A DNA stretch of 17,915 nt from Russula earlei. Lineage: Eukaryota; Basidiomycota; Agaricomycetes; Russulales; Russulaceae. Positions 1 to 7,755 of the stretch are shown here, in pieces. A program made the translations under genes and the position numbers. The stretch spans positions 1-17,915 of the forward strand of contig JAGFNK010000942.1 of assembly GCA_025769875.1 (NCBI GenBank), read 5' to 3'. The notes under the pieces are model-generated. The model was given only the letters and a program-made list of their open reading frames with translations. It was not told the origin of the DNA and ran no database searches. Position 1 is the first letter of the stretch. Each line of letters starts with the position of its first letter.

Positions 1-823
1 AAAATAGGACGCCTTGGCACCATGGACCATGTGATTGGCAGGTTCGTCGGTAAGGAGGAAGTAGCGGAAGCGTGGTGGGTGGAGCTCTATGGAGGGCTCT
101 CCTTTGATGCCACGAGTGATGACTTTTCTCTTGATGGGTGTTTGCTTGGGCGTGCCATATCTGAACTCGAGATGTCAGACAAGAAAAAAGTTGCTGATTG
201 ACGAGGACGTACAGGACAGTGAGCCAATCCCAGACAGCCTCAGGAACACAGTCGAAGTCGACGCCCTCAACGAGATTTTCGTTCAAACTGCCATCGACAT
301 CGAAAAGAGATGAGTTGTCCACGGGACCGAGGCCGTCTTCGTCGACTTGTCCTTCTTTGTCGATTTGACCAGTGGCAGCCTTTTCAAAGCGTCTCCACCA
401 AGCCCGGGAGACGAGTGCCCAGGTGGACCCTTCTATCAGAGGCATATCGCGCATTATTTTGACGGCTTGGAACCGAAGGAACGTGGAAGAGAGGACATGA
501 TGGGGGATTGGGTCAGGAAGGGAGGGATTAGATTGATAGGGGGGAGGAAGAAGAGTTGATTCGAGGAGGTCAGACTCGCCCTGAGAAATCATATAAGCGT
601 CGATGTCGTTGGAGGCAGGATCAGATAAGGAGGGGGTTGTGTCGCCGAGACGCGTGCTGCGCGTGACGGGGGAAGACGCGGTCGGGTCCTCGGACGCTGA
701 ACGTTTGCGGGATGACGCGGAGGTTGTTGATTCCATGGAGAGAGATCTGTGCCGTTTCCGACCATCGACGGAGAGTTGGAGAGCGGGTTGGGAGAGAGGG
801 GAGGGGTTCGTCGAGTTTGGCAT
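1..823 (-). CDS. Ubiquitin-specific protease with DUSP domain, Ubp12-like (5' part, cut by window edge)
   Basis: N-terminal part of a cysteine deubiquitinase that would remove ubiquitin from substrates. The start is the ATG at 823-821. Exon 1 (823-213, 203 codons plus 2 nt) encodes a low-complexity Ser/Thr/Pro-rich leader with basic NLS-like runs (GRKRHR near residue 22, SSRKRS near 37). A DUSP domain follows at about residues 118-206: STWALVSRAWWRRFE, then GPVDNSSLF, then VEGVDFDCVPEAVWDWLTVLYG. An intron at 212-161 (GTACGT donor, CTGAC branch-like site, TTCAG acceptor) splits the final LYG of the DUSP. Exon 2 (160-1) continues in frame with TPKQTPIKRKVI and HPPRFRYF, as in fungal Ubp12/USP15-type proteins. 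The catalytic USP domain would lie beyond position 1 and is not visible, so the subfamily rests on the DUSP and domain order. The start lies 74 bp from the start of the kinase on the other strand. Confidence 0.85.
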   Translation of the reverse strand, partial: MPNSTNPSPLSQPALQLSVDGRKRHRSLSMESTTSASSRKRSASEDPTASSPVTRSTRLGDTTPSLSDPASNDIDAYMISQGESDLLESTLLPPPYQSNPSLPDPIPHHVLSSTFLRFQAVKIMRDMPLIEGSTWALVSRAWWRRFEKAATGQIDKEGQVDEDGLGPVDNSSLFDVDGSLNENLVEGVDFDCVPEAVWDWLTVLYVLVNQQLFSCLTSRVQIWHAQANTHQEKSHHSWHQRRALHRAPPTTLPLLPPYRRTCQSHGPWCQGVLF

Positions 824-897
824 GGCAAAGCACAGGTGAGTGAGAGGGACCGCAAGCAACGGAGAGGGGGCAATCTCTCCTCTTCCCACGATCATCT
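824..897. promoter_or_regulatory. Compact shared promoter between the divergent protease and kinase genes
   Basis: Only 74 bp separate the two proposed start codons, so core promoters and 5' UTRs of both genes must sit here or overlap the opposite coding sequence. I see no TATA box. There are purine- and pyrimidine-rich stretches (GGAGAGGGGG, CTCTCCTCTTCCC). Assignment as a bidirectional promoter is inference from gene layout. Confidence 0.5.
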
Positions 898-3287
898 ATG
901 TGTTGGTAGCCCCTTCCGCGCCCTGCCTGCCTCTCAAACTCATTTCTCACCTCTTCACAGCCAAGCACTTCATCAATGATCCGTCCTCCATTGTCCTGCA
1001 GTCCCTACAAGGCCTATGCGCCATCAACCCAAAGCTCAGTCTTGATCCCAACAATAAAGGTTCCTCTACCGTCGATCATCCCATCCATCCAATCACTCAC
1101 TCTCCACTCTCAGTTGTATTTCTAGCCGACCAAGACAGGTCTAACGTCGCTCTTATTTGTGGTGGGGGTTCCGGCCACGAGCCTTCTCATGCTGGGTTTG
1201 TGGGTAAGTGGCCGCCACATTTCCCTTCGCTTGCACACACAATCAACCATTAGGCAATGGCATGTTATCCGGTAATGGTCAAAGTTGTCTAGCGAACCCT
1301 TCCTCCCGTTCACCCTCAAATGTTAAAGCTGCCGTATGTGGCAATGTCTTTGCCTCCCCTGGGCCTACACAAGTACGCCGTGCAATCGAGCTCGTTGACA
1401 ATGACAAGGGGTACGTACCATTCCATTGCCTCTCTTCCCTCCCACCTTGTTCTAAGAGTGGTCCATAGAACTCTCATTATTGTCAAGTAAGCCGTAGCAC
1501 AACTTGTCCAGTTACTGCACCGACCGTTCCGAAGAAATTACACCGGAGATTTGCTCAACTTTGGCCTTGCAAAAGAGCAGTTCGCCGCCGCGCGAATCCT
1601 TCCAAGGTAGACAAGCTCAGGTTCCTCGTCGTTGGGGATGACGTCGCCGTAGGCAAGACCCAAGGGAGTATCGTCGGACGAAGGTGTAAATGCTCTGTAC
1701 TACAATGGTGGCATGGCTTGATTGCTTCCACAGAGGTCCTTGCTGGGACCGTCCTCGTTTATAAGATCGCAGGTGCACTGGCCCAGAATGGTGCAAGCCT
1801 TGACGAGGTTTACACCAAACCGTCGCCGAATGGGCCTCGCGCAACATCGCGACAATCGGCGTTGGTCTAGAACATTGCCACGTATAATACAAATACCCAA
1901 ATGGAGAGACATCAAATCTCATTATATTGTTGTACTCGCAGGTTCCTGGACCCTAGTTGGTGAAACGCAGCTCGGCTCTTCAGAAATCGAGATCGAATGG
2001 GTATTCACAATGAAGCCGGGGTTCGGCGTCTCCCCACAGGTTCCTCCTCTTAGCGAGCTCATTGAAACACTCCTCGATCTCCTTTTGTCCAAGAGCGACC
2101 CAGAAAGAGGGTTTCTTCCCATCAGAGGCTCTGGAAAGGACAAAGTTGTGCTACTTGTTAACAACCTTGGCGGGCTGAGCGAACTCGAGCTGGGCGGAAT
2201 CGCGAGAGAGGTCATCACAGCTCTGTCAGCTCAGGGAGTGGCGGTCCTGAGAGTGATCAGCGGAACGTTCATGGTAACACCATTCTCGGTTCTTTGCGCA
2301 GGCGTCTGGCGCTCACTTGAGTAACGCAGACGAGTTTAAACATGCCCGGATTTTCCCTTACCCTACTTCTTCTCCCGTCGTCCTCCTCAACTGCTGCGCT
2401 GCCGGAGGATGTCATACTTCGCCTCCTTGATGCGCCTACCTCTGCCCCTGGTTGGAAGTGGACATCTGGTGTCCCTCCGTCCCCGCTTCTCCCGCTACCG
2501 CGCGTTCTCACATCTCAACGCGTCGCGGATCAGGCACGGAAAATGCGCGCGCAGGACGTGCAAAGTTTCACACATGCGGTGGAGAGGGTGTGCAACGCAC
2601 TGGACAAGGCCGAGCCGGAGATCACCCGAATGGATGCCGTTGCTGGCGACGGTGATTGTGGCCTGACGCTGCAAACGGGTGCACTGGGTATGTGATCCTA
2701 CGAAACGCTGGCGTCTACTCACTTCGGCTGTCCGTACACCATCCAGGTGTGCTTGTACATCTCCGCTCGGGCTCTATCAGCGGCGAAGATGTCGTGGGTG
2801 CCCTCGTTGCCGTGTCTGATGTGGCTGCCGAGAAGATGGGTGGCACCAGTGGCGCCCTGTATTCGTGAGTCGCCCCTCTTACACTGCGACCGCCTATTTT
2901 TATCGATATGGAACAACCAGCATCTTCTTCTCCGCTCTCGCCCAGGCCCTCGCTACCTCGGATATCAGGGTTGTCGCTGTGCACGACTGGTCCCGCGCCG
3001 TCTCCGCTGCGCGCGAGCAGCTATATGCATACACGCGTGCGCGCCCCCCATCCCGGACGCTCGTCGATCCGCTCGCCGCATTCACCGAGGCGTTCTCGAC
3101 GAATCCGTCGGACTTGCGATCCGCCGTGAAAAAGGCGGCCGAGGCGGCCGAGGCGACCCGGGACGTTGAGGCCCACGTCGGAAGAAGTGCTTACGTGGAG
3201 GCGGGATTGCTTAAGCGGGAGAGGGTGCCTGACCCAGGTGCTTGGGGTGTCAAAGTGTTCCTGGAAGCATTGGCCAGAGCTGAATGA
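898..3287 (+). CDS. Dihydroxyacetone kinase (DhaK-DhaL type), with apparent frameshifts in exons 7-9
   Basis: ATP-dependent kinase that phosphorylates dihydroxyacetone (and D-glyceraldehyde) in cytosolic glycerol/triose metabolism. Inferred exons: 898-901, 961-1059, 1114-1203, 1254-1271, 1329-1410, 1469-1486, 1535-1683, 1734-1881, 1942-2273, 2330-2687, 2747-2864, 2921-3287; every intron is GT-AG and 48-60 nt. The protein would be about 590 aa. The DhaK half shows ICGGGSGHEPSHAGFVG, AAVCGNVFASP, VVGDDVAVGKTQGS and GVGLEHCHVPG, whose His should be the covalent substrate-binding residue. The DhaL half shows DAVAGDGDCGLT (Mg-ATP aspartates), MGGTSGALYS, RARPPSRTLVDPLAAF and GRSAYVE. Exons 2-6 and 10-12 are clean. 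Between about 1600 and 2040 the homologous reading changes frame six times, so no uninterrupted protein can be read. The start (a 4-nt first exon giving Met-Ser-Lys-His-Phe) is inferred because exon 2 begins at the second or third residue of the family. Confidence 0.85.
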
Positions 3288-3309
3288 AGACTTTATAAAC
3301 TGAGAATTC

Positions 3310-3341
3310 TTGAACTTGAACTTGAACTTGAATTTGAATTT
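3310..3341. repeat. Short hexanucleotide tandem repeat TTGAAC/TTGAAT
   Basis: Three TTGAAC units are followed by two TTGAAT units, just downstream of the kinase stop codon and at the start of the CpG-poor block. The TTGAAT units differ from TTGAAC by a single C-to-T change. Confidence 0.85.
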
Positions 3342-3552
3342 CAGGATTGTCCAAGAGTGACTGGTGTGACCAGTGTGATAAGTTGATGTCCTTTTGCACC
3401 TTTTGTCATGCTCCAGAAAAGGCAAGTGCCCCACCAACTTGGCTCCTCAAGGCAATTCCCATCAACTCTGCAATTGTTTTCAAATGCAGATAATGATTCT
3501 TGAGTTTCATAATGGTGTATTCAAGAGTTACATGCAACAAAATAAATAAAAT

Positions 3553-5028
3553 TTAAAGTAATCTAAGGGCTTGACTGTGATGCTGAGAAGCCAATGCTGC
3601 CACACTTGGGGTGGGTGGCATGAAGGCACCTTTGGGCAGGAGGGCATACACCATGGCTTGGCCAAGGGAGGGAGCAGTTGCAGGGGGAGGTGCACGTGCC
3701 TGGGAATGTACAGCTTGGGCATGCACATTGGCCACAACAGAGAGGGCATCAGATTTGGCATGTTTACCTGAGCATTCCCCCCCAGCATATGGGTTGCTGT
3801 GGATGCAATGGTGCTTGCACTTGGCAGTGCCAATGCTCTTCTCCATCAACCCATGCTTGTTGGGGAGGCACTGCCACTTTGAGGCCCATTTGATCCCCAT
3901 ACAGTTGGTGGTCTCTGACAAGTGTTTTGATTGGGTGCAATGATGGCCTCTTTGGGTAAAGCACTCTGAACCTGAGTAGATGTGATTGCAGCAGTTAGGC
4001 TATACTTTGCTGACCAGTAGGCTTCAACAATGGCTGGGCTTGCTTCCATCAGCCAATTGATAAGCAACTAGGATAAGCAACTGATATCTCTGGTGAGACT
4101 TTGAATGGATTCCTCTAATCTAGGAATGCCAGTGTGTGCATGGGTATGTGAGGACTGTGCTCTGAGGCACTGAGGCTTATCTTCTTGGAATGTGGTGGGG
4201 AAATGGTGTTGAACAGTGGCCATGTGTTTGCAGAACTGTATCCTTGGGAAGTCAGGGCAATCCCAAATTGATCAACCTAGATTGACTATGAAGGATTTAC
4301 CCTGTTGAGAAGCCAAGGCAACATGAAAACAATTGTCATCAAATTTCTTGATTGAATCTCAGGAAATATTCCTGCATATGTCCAGGATCTCATATTGCTG
4401 CCTCTCAACCAGATCAGGGCCCATGAGCCTGATGGCTTGTCATGTGCTCTCATTTTGGTAATGGGGCTCCATACCATTCACTAGTGTATGAGTAATATGG
4501 TTGCTCCTCCAATTCCACTTACTGTCAAGCCAGTTTGTCTTCAATACATGATGATATCTAAATTAAATTAGTAATTAGACCTGGCCAGGTCAAATCAATA
4601 ACATATGCTTCAATTAACATATTGGTGTCTCCCTCCACAAAAATTGTCCTACCTTTTCAGATGACTTTGGACCACATATGGCTATAAGGCAACCATTTTG
4701 AAGCCAGGTAATACACAAAAGATTGAGGGTTAGAGGGATCATTTGCAATATCATCCCAAAACTTGGAGAATGTGGCCATATCCTCTGTATTCACCCAAGC
4801 TTTGACCTTGTCCCACAGTGCTTGAAACTTGGTGGTAACAATGTGTGATCTCATTGTGCAGAGGATGCAAAATGTGCAGAGGTACACTTGGCTCCATGGG
4901 TACACATCCCAAAGCACTGCAATTTGTGCCTCATTGTGATCTGTCATAATTATAGAGGGGCACACAGTGGGACTTGCTTCCTTAACCCAGTTTACAAAAA
5001 AGGAGATTGTTTCCATGTTGCCATTTGT
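3553..5028 (-). pseudogene. MULE-type transposase relic, DDE core and C-terminal part
   Basis: Degenerate Mutator-like transposase read right to left. The segment next to the inserted element (5028-4657) keeps LTNGNMETISFFVNWVKE, then SIIMTDHNEAQIAVL (Asp at 4941-4939 fits the second catalytic Asp of the MULE DDE core), then VYLCTFCILCTMRSHIV, FQALWDKVKAWV and YYLASKWLPYSHMWSKV. A TGA at 4659-4657 stops this frame. Homology resumes with RTIFVEGDTNMLIEA (about 4647-4603) and, in another frame, HHVLKTNWLDSKW and ITHTLVNGMEPHYQNEST (about 4550-4443). The distal reading to 3553 holds a Cys/His-rich patch and a Pro/Ala-rich tail, as in the C-termini of such transposases, but I am less sure of it. 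Only one CpG is visible in the 1.7 kb. The gene is split by elements at 5031-6087 and 6298-10796. Confidence 0.65.
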
Positions 5029-5030
5029 TA

Positions 5031-5207
5031 GGATTCCATTCATGTTCATGATTGACTGCTTACCTATGCTTGCTGACTCATTTGCATACTGATTAGCTGA
5101 CTCATGCTTGGTTATCACTTACTGATTGAATGACTGATGCATAGTGATTGTTTACTGAATTGATGACAGATACTAGGAAAGGATGACTCATGTGTGAGTC
5201 ATTACTG
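5031..5207 (+). repeat. Left terminal inverted repeat of the TA-flanked element
   Basis: It matches the right end in inverted orientation in blocks: GGATTC, then ACTGCTTACCTATGCTT, TGACTCAT, then TTGATGACA-n-ATACTAGGAAAG-n-ATGACTCA. The inner block includes a perfect hairpin with 8-bp arms ATGACTCA/TGAGTCAT and a 4-nt loop at 5183-5202. The middle of the repeat has diverged. Confidence 0.7.
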
Positions 5208-5887
5208 ATACCTTCAAGTTTGGGTCCACATGTTCCCTGCTTAGTACACGTGCAAAGCACCTGATCCATTTGCTGGTAGTTAGTTTAGGGCTGGTCATCT
5301 GAGGACTTGTAGTTTGGTTCAGGGAATAGAGTTGTCCATAAGGCCTCTTATATAGTTCTATTAAGGTCCTTGTATTGCCTTATAGTTTGTTCTAAGGTTA
5401 TTAGAGTTAGTCTAATAACACATTGTAGGGCCTATAGTAACTTCATTAGCACCTCTTGTAGGGCACTTTAGGTCATCCTAAAGGGTCTTTAGGGAGGCTA
5501 TAATACTGTCCTATATTGCTAAAAGGGTTGCCACTGAGTAGGGCTTGCTGTGTTAAGATCTGACTGATCTTATTGCTGACTCTTAGTGAAAGAGTTGCTT
5601 GATATAGTTCAAGCACTAGACTTCAAATCCATTGATATTATCTTAGGAAGAGTAGATGTAAGAGAAGAGAGGGGCCTCTTTCACTTAGAGTGATGACTTG
5701 AGTTTTAGAGAGTTTTGACAAGATAGTTATTTCTTGTAAGAGAGTAAGTCGAGCATAAGGCTCAACTCTTGGTACATCCGAGTATCTATATGATATCTCA
5801 ATAACAGCTGATCCAATCTGTATGAAACTTGGAGAGCAGAGAACTGAGAAACAGTAGTATCTGAAAACATAAAGCAAAATTTGAGAG

Positions 5888-6087
5888 TGTCAGAAATGAC
5901 TCATGTGTGAGTCATTCTTTCCTAGTATTTGTCATCAAGAAGTAAGCAATGAGTAAGCGATAGGTCAGCAAGTTAGTAAGCAATCAATAAGCAGATCACT
6001 AAGCAACAGTAAGCAGAGATGAGTAAACAACAGCAAGCAGGGATGAGTCACCAAAGCATAGGTAAGCAGTTGAGTACACAAGAATCC
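5888..6087 (-). repeat. Right terminal inverted repeat of the TA-flanked element
   Basis: Inverted partner of 5031-5207. It carries the same hairpin at 5896-5915 and a run of short GCTTACT/AGTAAGC-like units (about 5940-6070) that are more numerous than on the left side, so the two arms differ in length. Confidence 0.7.
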
Positions 6088-6089
6088 TA

Positions 6090-6289
6090 ACATGCTGTAT
6101 GTTGATTGTGTCAAGAATTGCTCATGCAACAATGCATGCATGATATTGTGGACACCTCTACTCACCCCTTTTGTCTGTGTGAACAGGGTGGCATCATAGG
6201 GGCTGGGTTTCCTCTACTAAGGAAGGGTCCTTCAAGGGCCCTCTCCAGGAAGTGGTTCATGACACACACTGTCCTTGGTCCCTCAAACC
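6090..6289 (-). pseudogene. MULE transposase relic, middle fragment between the two insertions
   Basis: This 200-bp host fragment lies between the TA-flanked element and the hAT element. Read on the minus strand from 6289 it gives an open piece, HWFEGPRTVCVMNHFLERALEG, continuing to PPCSHRQKG. A second frame then gives VHNIMHALLHEQFLTQSTYSM, which joins in frame to LTNGNMET on the far side of the TA-flanked element. I see no CpG in it. Assignment to the MULE is by continuity with the core segment, not by a motif of its own. Confidence 0.5.
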
Positions 6290-6297
6290 AATGTGAC
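6290..6297. repeat. Left 8-bp target-site duplication of the hAT element
   Basis: AATGTGAC lies immediately left of the terminal TAGGGATGCC and is identical to the copy at 10797-10804. The 8-bp length is the hAT hallmark. Confidence 0.95.
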
Positions 6298-6359
6298 TAG
6301 GGATGCCAAAGTTCAGTTCAGTCCAATTCTCTGAGCTATTTCTCTGAACTGCAAACTGT

Positions 6360-6475
6360 GAACCAGGCAAAAAGTAGGGGGTAGCCAGAACCATGAACCA
6401 GAACTGACAGAACCAGTTCAGCAGGTTTGGTTCAGGTTCTGGCTAGGTTTGAACCATAGAACCTAGTTAGAAAAA
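6360..6475. repeat. Subterminal GAACC/GGTTC motif cluster of the hAT element
   Basis: Repeated TGAACC, AGAACC, GGTTCAGG and GGTTTGAACC units lie in both orientations within about 115 bp, matching similar motifs next to the right terminus (for example GAGGTT-CA-AACCTC near 10755). This is typical of hAT subterminal binding regions; the function is inferred. Confidence 0.55.
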
Positions 6476-7755
6476 AGAACAACTCACATATGAATCAAGA
6501 ACAGAAGTGGGTGAGCAGAAATAAATCAGATGTGGATATGTACATGTTGTGATCTCCCACATAAGGAGCACACATGATTGAGATCAATTGCATGGCTAAT
6601 CACACATGTGCCAAGGCAACTGAGGGATTGCTCTGATGTGATATATGTGATCCTATGTTACTATTTAGTTATCCTACATATGTGCCATGGACTATATATT
6701 ACAGTGATCCCTTACACACATGAGACACTGAGTAACTTTGCTTATCTTATCTAGCTTTCTCATGCACATATGTGCTAGCACATTTGGATGCTGCATGCTC
6801 TGTCATGGTAACTAGCCATGTCAGTTCACAAGCGTAGAGACAAGTCAATGATAGAGAGGTGTTCAAGAAATGGGCCGGTTCCCATATATAAAGAGTAAGG
6901 ATCCCTGCAGCGGTTGAAGTGTTTTATGCTAAACAGGTTATGGCCAATAGACCCTTCCTAGTACAACTCAGTCTGTTGAGAAGCTAGGGTAAGTTTGTAA
7001 TGGGATAGACTAGGGCTGGTTCCACTAGCTATATGTGTTCAAGTCCATCGGGGATCTTGAACAATGCAGATTGAGCAGAGGAAGGTAGGTCTTAAAGGAG
7101 GAGAGCTCTTCTCAGGGGAGTGAAGAGAGACTCTTAGGAAAGGAAGGGGAAGGCAAAGAGTAGATGGTAGATGGTGTGTGAAGAGTTGATGAAATGGAGA
7201 GGTGGATGTGGTTTGAGGATTAGGAGCAAAGTGGGTTGCAGGCAAATATGTTGGACAAGAGTAGGTTGGATTCTACAAGAGACCAAGCTTAGGGCTTTGG
7301 TCACAAAGTACTGAGCTTATATATATAGGAGAAGCGCAGCAATAGCTGTGCTTTGACTGTGCTACTAGTATAGTAGGAGTCATAGGAATGAGGCCACGAA
7401 TGAGTCAGAACCAAGTAACTGTGCTGCACAGTAGGTGCACAGCATTGCACAGTCAAAACTAAGAAGTGAATATAAATGGAAAGAGAACCAAACAAAGGGA
7501 AAGTAACAGCAATCCAGTGTTACCTGGATGTGTATGGATCACATGATAACACAGAAGGGATCACAAGACATAAGAGATCACGAGACCAGTAAGTAAAGGG
7601 ATGTACAAAAGCAGGCAGTCCATAGTGAAAGGTAAGAAGTAAACATAAAGGAAATGGTGTAACATGCTCACTCATACAAGTCTCACTCAATAGACTGATT
7701 TCACTTAATCTGAGGATTTAACAGGACACATTTCTGGTGTAGGTAGAATATGAGA
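6476..7755. other. Non-coding 3' part of the hAT element
   Basis: I see no gene here. It contains TATA-like runs at about 6883-6890 and 7317-7327, a purine-rich stretch (7075-7260) and a perfect 11-bp inverted repeat TTTGACTGTGC (7352-7362) / GCACAGTCAAA (7447-7457), with a smaller nested palindrome ACTGTGC-T-GCACAGT between them. It holds a larger share of the remaining CpG than the coding part, so a further nested non-coding element is possible, but I could not find its ends. Confidence 0.4.

Larger units (their letters stand above)
5031..6087. mobile_element. Non-autonomous element with long inverted repeats and TA target duplication (Tc1/mariner-like MITE)
   Basis: The ends read GGATTC inward and GAATCC outward. 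TA lies immediately outside both ends (5029-5030 and 6088-6089). If the element and one TA are taken out, the flanks join as a continuous frame of the host MULE relic (Ser-Met-Leu-Thr-Asn-Gly), so the insertion point is exact to the base. Length is 1057 bp. The interior (about 5210-5885) is AT-rich with no transposase reading that I recognise, so it would depend on another element for movement. TA duplication and long TIRs fit the Tc1/mariner superfamily; this is inference, since no transposase is present. Confidence 0.75.

Noticed and set aside
822..835. ATGGCAAAGCACAG followed by a canonical GTGAGT donor as first exon of the kinase
   Set aside because: Joined to the acceptor at 960 it enters exon 2 in the wrong frame and meets a stop, whereas ATG-T at 898 keeps the frame.
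3021..3437. Minus-strand reading with a KFKFKF run
   Set aside because: The run is the TTGAAC/TTGAAT hexanucleotide repeat, and the rest is antisense to the kinase C-terminal exon.
6545..7590. Possible solo LTR (TGTTGTGATCTC... with inverted GATCACAAGACA-like end)
   Set aside because: The terminal match is short and imperfect, no target duplication was found, and no retroelement coding is nearby.
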